64,000 bases of DNA from positions 124,001-188,000 of the forward strand of contig BSBK01006393.1 in the NCBI GenBank assembly GCA_027943335.1, written 5' to 3'. The number at the start of each line of letters is the position of its first letter. The first letter of the stretch is position 1. Source of the DNA: Chamaecyparis obtusa (Eukaryota > Streptophyta > Pinopsida > Cupressales > Cupressaceae). Under the pieces are notes generated by a model. It saw nothing but the letters and a program-made list of their open reading frames with translations. It ran no database searches and was not told the DNA's origin. The position numbers and the translations under genes are program-made. Below are positions 49,011-61,756 of this stretch, piece after piece.

Positions 49011-49439
49011 TGGGAAAATTTTGAAAGTTGTCAGAATTGCCAAATACTTATCTTTTTCAACCTATTTTCAGAATCTTTCGAACAAATTACTGTGTCAGGA
49101 ACAGAGTAGCAACTACTGACAATCCAATCATTTTCCTAAAGTGGCCTTTTGAATCTGATTTAGCCTTCTGTTTAATGGATCTGAGTCTTTATCATCTTAT
49201 GTCAAAACCTTGTCATAACTATCAATCTTCAATCAATCATCAAAATGACTAAGTGTTGTGATATCTTGTCCACTATCTTTTGGGAATCTACCCATACATC
49301 CAGGGCATAGTATCCTTCACCCACGTCTAATCAAATCTTCAAACCAATCAAACCTTGACAAGGTTGCATCACCTAGTCATCTTGATTCAATTCATTCTTC
49401 AGTTGTCTTCATCTTATTCTTTTGCTTCACCCAAGGTTA

Positions 49440-52400
49440 ATGGTGGAAACTAGAGCTTCCTCTCACAAGAAATCTGGGGAAATATCTCATACTTTACCTT
49501 TGACTCACATAGGTCCAAATTTTGAGCAACTTGGTGATTCTGGTCTTTACAAAGATGACAGTACTGGCAACCTTCGATTAAAAAATGGTTACATTCCTCC
49601 TTCATCAACTCACGAAGGTACCCAACAAACCCCACATCAATCTATTCTAGGGAGTCCAAAAACTCCTACCATGTCTCAATTAGGGACAAACTTTGGCTCT
49701 CAAAGAGCTCAATCTCAACATGGTACAAATCAAGAACCCACACCTGAAGAAATTTCTCAATATCAAAATGATGATAACTTCAAACGAATGATGAAGCATT
49801 TCTTGAAAGAAGATGGAGAGGCATACTTTTTACAATTAGCTCATCAAGGAGCTAAACTTCCTCCCAACTTTAATGTTGAAGATATCATTACACATGAGAA
49901 AGAAACTCCACTCATAGTTATGATGAAACAAATGCATGCCATGCAAGTCAAACTTAACAACCTTGAAAAAGAAAAGGAACCCAGGGAGTTCTCCATGGAG
50001 GCCCTATGTCCTTTTCCATTCAATAAAGACTTGTACATGCCACCATTCCCAAAAAGAGTGGAGATGCCTAAGTATGATAAGTATGATGGACACTCAAATC
50101 CTCAAGATCATGTTAGAGAATTTTGTACACAATCTATGGAGTTCATGCATGAACCAACCTATCTGATGCATCTCTTCCCTCGATCTCTAGGGGGAGCAAC
50201 CATCCACTAGTTCTCTAGATTGCCTTCTACTATCAAAACTTTTGAGGAGTTGATAAAATTGTTTTATCAACAATACTCCCACAATATTCAACATCCGGTC
50301 ACCATGATTGATATCTGTAATCTCAAGCAATATCTAGGGGAACCATTCCTAACATTTCTCAAGAGATGGAGGAAGAAGTTCTCTCCATATGCCAGACCTA
50401 TTCCAAAAATAGAAAAACTAGAAATCTTCATCAATAACCTTGTTCCAAAAATCAATTATCCTCTACAAATGCAAGATCATACATCTTTTGATAAGATGGT
50501 GGAAAATGCTATCAAAATCAAAAAAGTGCTTGTGAAAAAAGGAGAAATCACACTTCAAAAAGGCAAGTACGAATCAAGATCCAGTTCTAAAGACAAGAAC
50601 AAAAATTGGAACAAGAATAAAGACATCATCACAAATGGTGTTGTTGATGCTATGCATGCCTCATCAAAGGCACCAGCCTACAACCTAACTCTTGGTTCCC
50701 AAGCCATTAAGGCTTCAGAACAAAAGTCATCTAAACCATTCCAAAAGAAGCCAGAATACAAATCTTGGGATAAAAAGTGAAAGTTCACTCCTCTTGGAGA
50801 ATCTTTAGAATCAGCTATGAGAACTCTACTAGTTGACAACATCATCTCTTTGCCAGCAATCCAACAATCTGATCAAGACCCTAAGCCACATTGGTGGAAA
50901 GAAAATGAATTATGTGATTTCCATCAAGGTAAAGGTCACAAAACTAATAACTGCTTATGGTTGAAACACACCAATCAAGATCTAATCGATAGTGGAGACA
51001 TCACAGTTGACAATCCTAAGAGCAATAATGATCATATGACATTTATAGAACCATTTCTGAAACATGGTCAAGGAGTTTCAACTTCTCAGCCTAATATGGG
51101 GGCAAAAGTCAAATATGCCTAACCTAGAAATAATGTTGTCATCAATATGGTTGAACTATGTCTCTCTGAAAGTTGCAATGTCATCACAATTGTATGAATA
51201 GAAAGAGATCATTCCTCAGCTAATGTAGTTACTCGATCACAAGCTCAAGCACATCTAAAAGGACAAATCCTAGATTCATCTAATGTCCCTAAGATACCCT
51301 TCAATCTTTCTTCCGCTTCCAAACAGAAGGTTGTTTCTAAATCTTCCAATTCTAAAGATACAAGGCTAACATCTTATAGCATTGTCCAACAAATCCAACA
51401 CACTAATGCAAAAATCTCCATGTTTGAGTTACTTCAGATCTCTCCAGCTCATAGATCTATACTAGACAAAGCTTTGCTCGATTCCAATGTTCTTGATGAC
51501 CTTGATTTAGACAGGTTCCAGACTATGGTTGGACATCTTACATCTCTGCAATATATCTCCTTTTCAGAGGAAGATGACAATTCCTTGAGTCACCCGCATA
51601 ATCAGCCTTTGCATATAGAAGTCTTGATCCAAAACTGTAGAGTCAAATGTGTGTTTATAGATGGAGGCGTGGGCCTAAACATTTATTCTTACAGCTTGAT
51701 CACACAATTGAGATTTTCAAAATTGGTGATTGATCCTAGAAAGAAAATAACTATCAAAGCCTATGATGAACAAGAAAGATCTTCTAAAGGCACCATTATC
51801 TTACCCATTTGAGTGGGTCTAGTTATCAAAGATACTATATGTCAAGTTCTTGATCTACCTTTGGCTTACAACATCCTCCTAGGGAGACCATGGATACATG
51901 AAATGCAAGCTATTCCTTCTACATACCATCAATGTTTGAAGTTTCCTTATGAAGGAGTAGAGGTTACTATCCCTGCAGATCTGAATACAATTTGCAATAA
52001 ATTGAAGGAAAGTGTAGATAAGCTTGTGTCTAATAATAGAGAATCTTCCATTGAATCAATTAAAGAGGCATCCACATCTAAAATGGAAGATCTTGTAAAA
52101 GAGGTTAATATCAAAGAAAATAGTATGGGAGAATATACTATAGAGTCAGTCTTATCTTTGACATCTCTCCCTATCTCACCTAAGTCTTATGGACAATCTT
52201 TGAAACAATCCAAGCCCGAACCTAAGGAACCTCTTGAAGCATATAAAAAGAATTTTGTAGCAGAACAAGTATCCAAGAAAGAGTTTGAAGAGGATGAAGC
52301 TGTGCTATCATGGCTATACAAAGATGAACATGAATCCCCAGTTGTCCAAACCTATGATTCTATAGTATCCAAAGATTCTTCTATGTCATATGGCCCAAGA

Positions 52401-54472
52401 TATAAATTAATAGCCAAGATGGGATATTTAGGTAAAGGACCTCTAGGAGTCAGAGGAAAAGGTCTTGTGGCACCTCTCCCACATACTGGTAGAGAAAATA
52501 AAGACAAAGTTGGCTTAGGCTTTAAAAAGAAACCCTTTCACCTCAAAGGTAATTATTCTCATGTCATAGAGTAGATCACACCAGGAGAACCTCTTCTTAA
52601 GAAAGAAGAAACATAACCATCAGATAGTGATTTAGATAGCTCAGAACTCATCCCCTATGAAAAATTGCCTAAAGAGATCAAAGACCTTCTTGATGATAAA
52701 GATGATCCAATCAAAAGAATTAATGTAGTAGACACACAAGAACCTACTATCAATCAAGAGATAGTTGCAACACAAGAACCAACTAATCTCAAAAATAATC
52801 AAGAAGAAGGTGGTAGTTATTCTAAAATAGATTCCCATGAGTATGAATTCAAATCAGAAACTGAGGGTAACCCTTCTTGAGGTATTCACCCTGACTTTAC
52901 TCATGTTCTAAGATTTCCTAGAGATCCTAAATCAAAGGCTGAATCAAATGACTATGAATGGGGAGCCATTCTAGAACCAAAGGAGCTTATTACTGAGAAA
53001 CATGTTGATGTTATTCACTAATATGCACCTATCCCAATGTAAGTCTAGAGCGAAATGATGAACCTATTGAGTCTAATCCACCTATGGTTGAATTGGACAC
53101 CCATGATGACATTGAGCCTATTCACAAATTGAATGTCTTAATTTGTAATATCACCTTTGAACTCGAGCATCGGGTTAGGACCAATGATGATAGATCCATA
53201 TTTGTAAACACTATCTCCCAATCTTTCCCCACTTTGACTATCCAATATCCAGAACTTATTGATCAGACCTCCACAAATCTGAGCCATGGTGTTTACACCT
53301 TTCCCAATGACTATGCCCTTGCTTGCTACCTCAATGTATTTGAGCCTATGAGTACTTCCATCAATGAACCAAGCGTTAGCATGACAGAGTTGGACATCAA
53401 ATATCTCAGTCAAAAAAATTAGAATAAAAAGAAAAAGAAAAGGATTTTTGAAGGTGAAAACCACTTTGTGGCAGTCTCAGAACCTACAAAAGTAAAAAGA
53501 AAAGATGTATCCAAAGGTTAAAACCTCTTTGAGGCACCTAAGGATGAGATATTTGATGTCCTTTCGAGTCATTTATAGGGAAGATCTCCAGTTCTAATTG
53601 AGCCCACTCAATCTATCAATTTGGGTACAACTGAAGAACCATAGTTGATTCATGTAGCACAATCTTTATCAGAAGAAGAGAAGAAAAAATTTACAACATT
53701 CCTAAAAGAAAAGAAGATCAACTTTGCATGGAAATATTCAAATATGCCAAGATTGGATCCTAATCTTATAATGCATCATTTATCTATAGCTCCAAATGTC
53801 AAACCTATTAAACAAAAGTTGAGAAAGATGCATCCTCACGTTGCGCTCTTGGTAAAAGCTGAATTAGAGAAGCTCCTAAAAGATGGATTCATCTGAGTTA
53901 TTGACTATGCAGAGTCGATCTCCAATATTGTACCTATTTCTAAACCAGATGGTTCAATCAGAGTGTGCACAGACTTTAGAGATGTGAATAGAGTGTTCCC
54001 TAAGGATGATTTTCCACTACCTAACATTGATATGATAGTGGACATGACTACAAGTTTTGAGATGTATTCTTTAATGGATGGTTTCTCTGGATATAACCAA
54101 ATAAAAATTGCTCCAGAGGATCAAGAGAAAATTGCTTTCACATGTGCATGGGGTACCTTTTGTTGGAATGTCATGCCATTTGGGCTTAAAAATGCTAGTG
54201 CTACATACCAAAGAGCAATGACATCTATTTTCCATGACATGATGCATCGAACTATGGAAGATTATGTTGATGATACTTTAGCAAAATCTATGATTAGAAC
54301 TAAACATCTAAAGGACTTGAGCATGATCCTAGATAGAATGGAAAATTTTAGTCTCCGACTAAATCCTAAGAAGTGTACTTTTGGTGTCACTTCTGGAAAG
54401 CTCTTAGGATACATAGTTTCAAAGAAGGGCATTGAAGTTGATCTAGCTAAAGTCAAGGCTATAATAGAGATG
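49440..54472 (+). pseudogene. E gag-pro-pol, part 1 (Gag, protease, G-patch, RT)
   Basis: The frame starts at ATGGTGGAAACTAGAGC. It shows the gag domain (FPRSLGGATIH, then TGG to TAG at 50208-50210), KTNNCLWLKHTNQDLI, the protease site FIDGGVGLN near 51655, a G-patch ([14 protein letters not shown], about 52390-52525), and RT with FRDVNRVFPKDD, LMDGFSGYNQI and an intact YVDD (about 54270). Stops include 50778-50780, 51810-51812, 52572-52574 and 53894-53896. A 1-bp loss near 53030 shifts the frame, corrected only by comparison with C. The frame is cut at KAIIEM by element D and resumes at 59347. Confidence 0.88.
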
Positions 54473-54960
54473 TGTAAGAATTTGCAAATAGCAAATATTG
54501 AACCAAGATCAAGAGGTTGAAGAAAAGCACAAGAGAGAAAATATGAATGCAAGGATGGATTGAATAGATCCAATGAATTAATGATCCTCAATATGATGAA
54601 ATGATTACATAATAGGCCTCCTTATATAAGAAAGGAGATAAGAGACAATGATAAGGAGCTAATAAGCTATCACTTATGCTAGGTGTAATCACATGTCCAC
54701 CAAATGTGGATCATCCTCCAATATGCAATAAAGTACATGCATTGGATTAGGATGATAATGTGATAAGAGCATGAAAGGTGGATCTCACACACAATGAGGT
54801 ATGTGAAGACAACTATCACACCAAAAGTGGCATTTCTCCTACACCATGTGCTTAATAGATGTGCACACTCCTAGGTGTCTCAATCACAAACTACTATGCA
54901 ATGCATTAACCTAAGTAAGATTAAGTAAAGTGTAATTAGGAATAATTAATTACACCAACA
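54473..54960 (-). repeat. 3' LTR of element D
   Basis: On the minus strand it begins TGTTGGTGTAATTAATTATT and ends TTGCAAATTCTTACA. A TATA box (TTATATAAGGAGG on the minus strand) lies near 54619-54631. Length 488 bp. Confidence 0.92.
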
Positions 54961-54970
54961 CCCCCCCTTA
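54961..54970 (-). other. Polypurine tract of D
   Basis: The minus strand reads TAAGGGGGGG, running into the TGTTGG start of the 3' LTR. Confidence 0.85.
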
Positions 54971-55163
54971 AGTGCAACTTAGGGGAATGCACTTAAACTC
55001 ACAATGCAAGACGGGTCCCAGCTACTAGGCCATGTTAGGTACCCATGTACAAGATACATGAAATGCATAACTCTCATAAAGTGGAGAAAGAGGGAAAACC
55101 TCATGGGAAAAACCCTCCCCCAAAAAGAGAGAAGAAAACAAGATGCATGGATGGATGGAGTGC

Positions 55164-57164
55164 TCAAGACCCCCCAAGAACTACATACATCATGTATATA
55201 CAAAGAAGTATCCCCCCATAAGAAGGATAGTTGGAGACATGATATCCCCCCCATAATGTAGAAGCTCCCATGTTGATGAAGAGTACCTGCAAACAATAGA
55301 CAAGCCAATGCTTACAAGAAACATGATATATCAAATGATGAAGAAGCCAATCCATGTGTGAATGGAATGAGGAAGAAGATGTAGGTATCCATGGATGAAT
55401 CTCTAAAGACTGAGTAGGAATCTCCAAGCTTAAAGAATCTATCACTTCATGTGACAAATCAAGTGAAGAAGGAGAAGAATCAGGTACACCAATCTCCAAA
55501 GAAGGTGAAGAAGTGTCCCCATCTATGATGAAACTATCATCAAGGGAAAGAGAAACCCCCTCATGTATGTCTTCCAAATCTACATCATGAGAATCAACAA
55601 ATACTGAAGATGCATCCAAGTAGTCATCACACTCTGCAAGATCTGAAACACTATGAATATTCTGCTAAATAGTAGAGCCCATGTCTGAAGAAGCAGGAGG
55701 TGGAGGAGTAGGAAGATCAACACTTGTCTCAGCAAAAAAATGATTCAAGTGCCCAAAGTTCTCCTCATAATTATCCCTTGGCAAAGGGATGGGTACATCA
55801 TGAATATCATCATCATTATCAACAAAAGTAGAAAAAGAATACAAGCGGGATGTATGATCAACAACTCCTATAGCTATGACATCTCTAGTCTCCATGTCCC
55901 TAATGTAGACATAATCAGGAGTGAGCTTAACAATTTTACCTTGTGCCCCATGTGTGATTTGGTAAATAAAAAGAAGATTAGTGGTCAAGGATGGTACACA
56001 AAGAACATCGTTAAATGTCCCCTCTCCCATAGGAATAGAACCTTTCCCACAAACTCTCATCAAATTATTGTTACCCATCAAAATATTAGGAGAATTACAA
56101 GGCTCAAAGGAAGAAAACATATCCATAGAAGATGCCATATGATGTGATGCACCTAAATCAAGAAGCCATTTACCTTGCTCAGGATGTATGGAAGCCATGA
56201 GTGCTTGTCCTTTACCTTTATCTTTGGATGATGATGGAGATGTAGAAGCTGCCAAATGTGTAGAAGAAGGAGTAGACACTGATGAGGGAAACTTAATGTT
56301 ATGTTTCTGAATAATGTGAGTTAGCTCATCAATCTTCTTTTGAAAACACTTATGCTCATCATGTCCTAACTTTTGACAATATGCACATTTATCTCTCTTT
56401 CTTCTAGATGATTCCTCTCTTGAAGAGGACTTGGATTCAGTACTTTTTGGTGAAGAAGATTCATTACCTTTGTCATGAGGCTTAGGATCCTTATTGTGTT
56501 TCTTTCCTTTTCCATGAGAAGCCTTTGAAGTAGACTCACTTGCAATCAATGCTTGATGTGTGGAAGGCTTCAATTGACCCATGTGTGCCAACTTTGCTTG
56601 TTCCCTTGTGAGCTGCACTGCAAATTCATCAAGAGAGGGCAATTTGTATGCACTATCAAGAGCATCCATAGTAGCATAGAATGTAGAAACAAAGATAGAA
56701 TATTCAAGACCAAGCTTGGAAAGAATAGAAAAGATCAATTGTTCATCCCCTTTAACAATGCCACATGAAGAAAGCTCCAATCTAATAGTATTGAACTTAG
56801 AGAAAAAATCTTGAATATTGTCAAAATCCCTAGGATTAAGACCTATGAGATCATTCTCTAATTTGAATTTCCTCATTCTATCAAGTTTACCAAAGAGTCC
56901 TTCCAATGTGATCCAAGCATCATGAGGATGTGTGCAAGATTCAATATGAAAGAGCGTGTCGCAAGAGATGGATGATCTAAGAGAGCCAAGTGCTTTATCT
57001 CTTTTATCAAACCATTTTTTCCTTTCTACAGCACCTGTTTGAGGTTCTTGATCCTGCCCAAGAGTCATTCTAAGCAATCCAAGACTCAACAAATGATCAC
57101 TTAAAGAAACTTTCCATTCATGGTAGTTATATGGAGTGAGGATTTTAACCTTTGAATTATCCAT
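55164..57164 (-). pseudogene. Gag-protease remnant of element D (copia-like)
   Basis: The frame starts at MDNSKVKILTPYNYHEWKVS (ATG 57164), a typical plant copia Gag start, and is open for 499 codons to a TAG at 55665-55667. It continues in the same frame to 55164, so that TAG was probably CAG. Parts: UBN2-like Gag, residues 1-200; zinc knuckle CAYCQKLGHDEHKC at 260-273; protease with LLDLGASHHM at about 334, where the catalytic Asp-Ser-Gly has become Asp-Leu-Gly by one C-to-T change; and a gag-pre-integrase-like stretch ending RLYSFSTF. What follows is Ser/Asp-rich linker (SLEIPTQSLEIHPW), as if the integrase had been deleted and the frame joined to the linker before RT. Gag itself could still be made. 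Confidence 0.85.
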
Positions 57165-58840
57165 ATTACAACCAAATAATGACTGATAACTACTGATAAC
57201 TCCTTCAAATGACTGATGCAAATCAAAAAATTGAAATCCAAGGATTAACCAAGTGCAAATATAGCCTCAAAATAGCCTATTTCTGAAAGTGACATGTCTA
57301 CCCAAAATCACTCAAATCTGATTGTAGATCTAGAAAGTAGGTGAAAAATCATGCACTTTCAAAAAAAAATTCACCTCAAAATGTTACCGTATGTGCCCAA
57401 ACAAAGCCCTGGAAGTTGTAGAAATCAGGAATAGATAGGTACAGTCATCAAAATATGCAATTTCTGACAAATTTGGTTGCCAAAACACCAAAATAATACC
57501 ACCACTAGAAAATTCAGAAAATTCTACCCAATTTCAAAAAAAAATTGCACCCGATTTGGAGCCCGAATGACCAAGTTATGGCCTCTCAAAGATTGACTGT
57601 TAAATCAAAACTGCAAATGGTGAAGGGTAGAAAATTTGCAAACCCTGCTGACATCAGAAAAATAATGCATTGAATTTGATAGTCTGCAAGATGTCAAAAA
57701 AAGCCCAATTTTGCCTATCATGACGGTAGGATCACCATCAAATTTAAGGTCATGAAAAAGTGACATCAGCGCAAAATGCCTCCGTGTGCTAACGTGTTTG
57801 ATAACTTGACTAGACGTACTATTTTGTACCATATAGATAGTGTAACATGGTGATCGACAGGGTGGATGAGGTGGCACCACATGGGATCATATTGTACTAC
57901 CATGTGGAGGCTGAAAAGGTATCACGTGGCACTGTCGTGGTGGCCTACAGATGAGGGGTCGTGAGGGGTCTCTGTTGACTGAGTGGCCGCAGAACTACCG
58001 CGTGTCACCACTGGGTCCGTCTGATGGGCCATGGTTAGTGTTTGCAGGTGGAGACCACCAGCTAACAGTGTTGGGTCCCGAAGGAGCGTCAATTAGGGGT
58101 GGGCGCGTGGTGGCCAATGGTAGCGGTGGCCGGAGGAATCTCAGTGCGGCGGATCTTAGCGCTGGAGGGAGTGGCCGCGGTGGCACCGGATCTCGGCGTA
58201 GGAGAGCCGCTTGGGCGGCGGTGGTAGAGGTTGGCTTCCGCATGGGATGTGTAGAGGAAACCGTGAGGAGGTGGAGAGGGGTTTAATCCCACATTGAAAG
58301 TGGGATGGGCTTTTAGCCCTTTAAAATATGCAAAGGCCTGCCATAAAATAATGAAGCGACTTGCTTTTGTGGGCGTGGTCTCACTTGTTGGTGGTGATGT
58401 CACCATGCTGCTGTATGACATAGCGTAAAGTACAAGGAGTATTCATTGTTTGTGTGATGTGATATGATGTGCTCTACACTCTGATAATGATAGAAAATGC
58501 ACAGGGGCTATACCTCGCCCAAAAAAACAATTTTTTTGCACAAAAAAAATTCCAAAAAAATTTTCAGAATAAAAAAATATTTTTTTTTTTAACAAAATCA
58601 TACCGGAGGTGCAAATCGGGCTGTATGGTCCGATTTGCAAAAAAAAATTTGCCTCGGATTTTACTTTCACCGAATATGGGCTAGTTTATAGTCAATTTTC
58701 ACCGAAATAGCCTCCCGGACGCAATGGTGAGGTCAGATCTACTCCAAGACACCTCTATCGCATGCTAGTTCTTAGATCTGAGATTTGGACCTTCAAAGCT
58801 TGCAAGATCTCTCCAAATTGGCTGATCTAAATGCTCCAAT
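57165..58840 (-). other. Leader of D with a GC-rich block
   Basis: About 1.7 kb between primer site and gag. From about 57940 to 58290 it is strongly GC-rich with many CpG (for example GTGGCCGCGGTGGCACCGG), unlike all surrounding DNA. Overlapping frames on both strands are open here but encode only low-complexity Pro/Arg/Gly-rich peptides. From 58500 to 58650 there are long A and T runs. Confidence 0.6.
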
Positions 58841-58853
58841 GGCTCTGATACCA
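58841..58853 (-). other. Primer-binding site of D
   Basis: The minus strand has TGGTATCAGAGCC directly after the LTR, an exact initiator tRNA-Met complement. Confidence 0.92.
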
Positions 58854-59341
58854 TGTAAGAATTTGCAAATAGCAAATATTGAACCAAGATCAAGAGGTTG
58901 AAGAAAAGCACAAGAGAGAAAATATGAATGCAAGGATGGATTGAATAGATCCAATGAATTAATGATCCTCAATATGATGAAATGATTACATAATAGGCCT
59001 CCTTATATAGGAAAGGAGATAAGAGACAATGATAAGGAGCTAATAAGCTATCACTTATGCTAGGTGTAATCACATGTCCACCAAATGTGGATCATCTTCC
59101 AATATGCAATAAAGTATGTGCATTGGATTAGGATGATAATGTGATAAGAGCACAAAAGGTGGATCTCACACACAACGAGGTATGTGAAGACAACTATCAC
59201 ACCAAAAGTGGAATTTCTCCTACACCGTGTGCTTAATAGATGTGCACACTCCTAGGTGTCTCAATCACAAACTACTATGCAATGCATTAACCTAAGTAAG
59301 ATTAAGTAAAGTGTAATTAGGAATAATTAATTACACCAACA
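58854..59341 (-). repeat. 5' LTR of element D
   Basis: 488 bp, the same ends as the 3' LTR, with the TATA box near 59000-59012. Flanked outside by agatg. Confidence 0.92.
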
Positions 59342-59346
59342 AGATG

Positions 59347-61756
59347 CAACCTCCCAAGAATATCAGTCAAATGAGAACCTTACAAGGGAGAGTACAATCT
59401 ATTAGAAGATTCATATCACAGCTTGCTGATATATCACAACCTTTTACAAAAACATTACATAAAGGTGTGACCTTTGCATGGAATGAAGAATGTGAGAACA
59501 ACTTTAACTATATCAAGAAGTATCTATCAAATCCTCCTATCTTGATGCCTCCTATTCATGGAAAGCCATTGATTTTATATGTCTCCGCTACAGATACATC
59601 ACTAGGGGCATTACTAGCACAGCATGATGAGAACCAAAAGGAAAGAGCTATATACTATATTAGTAGAACATTGGTTGCATATGAGAAGAACTATTCAATG
59701 ATTGAGAAAGCTTGTCTAGCTGTGATCTTTGCATCACAGAAACTGAGACATTACATGTTAGCTCATACCACATAATTGGTAGCTAAGATTGATCCCCTCA
59801 AGTACCTACTAAGCAAAGTTGCCCTCACAAGTAGATTAGCTAAATGGGTTATGCTCTTAAGTGAATTTGACATTGAATATGTGGAAAGAAAGGCTATCAA
59901 AGGATAGGTTATTGCTGATCAATTAGCAGATGCACCCATGATTGATGATACACCAATGCAAATGGAATTTCCAGATTCCTCTATCATGACTCTTTCTTCT
60001 AGAGAATGGTAGTTATTCTTTGATGGCTCCTATACATAGAATGGATCTGGAGCCGGCATATTGTTCATAACTCCTCAAGGATACTCAATCCCAAAAGCAT
60101 TCAGATTAAAGTTTCCTTGCACAAAAAATATTGCAGAATATGAAGCCCTTTTGAATGGTATGAAAATATCAATTGAATGGAGAGTAACAGAGCTACACAT
60201 TCATGGAGACTCTCAACTTTTTATTCATCAAGTCAATGATGTGTACCAAACTAAAGATGAAAATCTCATTCCTTACAAGAGAATGGTAGATGATTTAAAG
60301 AAGTATTTCATATCTATCAAATTTGATCAAATTCCTAGAATGGAGAATAAGGTTGTTGATGCAATGGCAACACTATCTACTTTATTACAGCAACCTGAAC
60401 ATGAGCTATGCTATGAGTTCTTGGTGGAAGCACTATCTTATCCTTCATATGATTCCCCCAAAACCTGCATGATCTGCACTGATGTTGGTCATGATTCATC
60501 AAGATACAAAAACCTATTTTCCTATCTACAAGACCAAATCATTCCCAATACCTTCAACCGCCATGAAAAGAGATACCTTATCCAAAATGCCTCTTGATAT
60601 GTCATCATTGGTCATGATCTATACAAACAAGGTCTAGATCATACGCTACTTAGATGTTTAGAATGGGAAGAGTCTCAATGTGCATTAGAGGAAGTCCATG
60701 ATGGTATTTGTGGGTCACACTCAAACGGTTTAACACTAGCTCAAAAACTTATTAGGGTTGGGTACTATTGGCCTGAAATGGAGATAGAGTCTATCAAGTT
60801 TGCTAAGAATTGTCAAAAGTGTCAAGTGCATGGAAATTTAATTCATGCTCCAGGGAGAGATCTAATTCCCTTTACTACACAATGGCATTTTCACCAATGG
60901 GCCTTTGATCTTATAGGAGCTATACATCCTCATTCTTCTAATGGACATACCCATATAATCATAGCTACAAATTATTTTACAAAATGGGTAGAAGTAGTCC
61001 CTTTGACACAAGCAATTGGGAAATAGATATCTATGTTCATATTGAACTATATCATATGCAGATATGGGATACCTCATTCCATAATCATAGATAATGGTGG
61101 GAAATTTGAGAACAAAGACCTAGATGATCTCTATGCCAAATTCAAGATCACACAACATTGGTCTTCTATCTACTATCCTCAAGGGAATGGACAAGCAGAG
61201 GCTTCCAATAAGAATTTATTAAAAATCTTGCATCGAACAGTTAATAAAATAGGAAGAGACTAGCATCTCATGATCAATCCAGCTCTCTGGGCCTATAGAA
61301 CAAGTATCAGAATGCCCACTGGGGCTACACCTTTCACTTTAGTTTATGGGTCTAAAGTGGTACTGCCTATTAAGGTTGAAATCCCATCACTAAGAATCAG
61401 AATGCATGGTCTAGTAACTGATGATGACTACAGAGTGTCTAGGTTGCAAGAACTTGAACTACTAGATGAGTGTAGACAAGAAACATATGATCATCTCAGA
61501 GTATATCAGAAGAGAATGTCTAGAGGTTACAACAAGAAAGTTAGACAGAGAATTTCAGGTTGGTGATCTAGTCTTGAGAGAAAATCCTAAAAATCAATTA
61601 CATCGAGAACGCAAGGGGAAGTTTGAACCCAACTGGCTAGGTCCCTTTGTAATCACTGCTACTTTTGGCTCTGGTGGCTATCAACTCTCAACGACTGAAG
61701 CAGAACAGCTCCAAGAACCAATCAACGTTCTCCATCTGAGGAAATTCTATGCCTAA
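59347..61756 (+). pseudogene. E pol, part 2 (RNase H, second RNase H, integrase)
   Basis: It continues the frame from 54472 with QPPKNISQM. It contains Ty3 RNase H (LILYVSATDTSLGALLAQHD), then the archaeal-type RNase H (FFDGSY, EYEALLNGMK, HGDSQL; 60015-60400), then integrase: an HHCC-like finger ending CQKCQ (about 60820), core D in WAFDLIG, D in IIIDNGGKF and E in GQAEASN, so the catalytic triad is kept, unlike in C. The C-terminal part FEPNWLGPFVITATFGSGG ends KFYA. Stops include 59773-59775, 60010-60012, 61024-61026 and 61261-61263 (the last shared with C). A 2-bp loss relative to C near 61550 shifts the last 70 codons. Confidence 0.88.

Larger units (their letters stand above)
47169..49439 (+). 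other. 5' leader of E
   Basis: The 2.3-kb leader has no supported gene. It contains degraded CTCGTACGAC-like motifs in two groups (47240-47460 and 48790-49010) and the conserved TATA box at 48276. Sequence around 47950-48460 aligns with C 42560-43100 in reverse. Confidence 0.6.
54473..59341 (-). mobile_element. Element D: gag-only copia-like LTR retrotransposon
   Basis: The 4.87-kb minus-strand element is inserted in the pol of E. It has two 488-bp LTRs, perfect 5-bp target copies (agatg at 54468-54472 and 59342-59346), an exact initiator-Met primer site abutting the LTR and a G-rich purine tract. Its only coding region is gag with protease and gag-pre-integrase; the integrase core, RT and RNase H are absent. 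This fits the class of terminal-repeat elements carrying only GAG (TR-GAG). The LTRs differ at roughly ten positions by eye. It is the latest event in this nest. Confidence 0.92.

Noticed and set aside
57951..58286. 111-codon plus-strand frame in the GC-rich block
   Set aside because: High GC leaves both strands open; the translation is low-complexity Gly/Arg and has no support beyond length.
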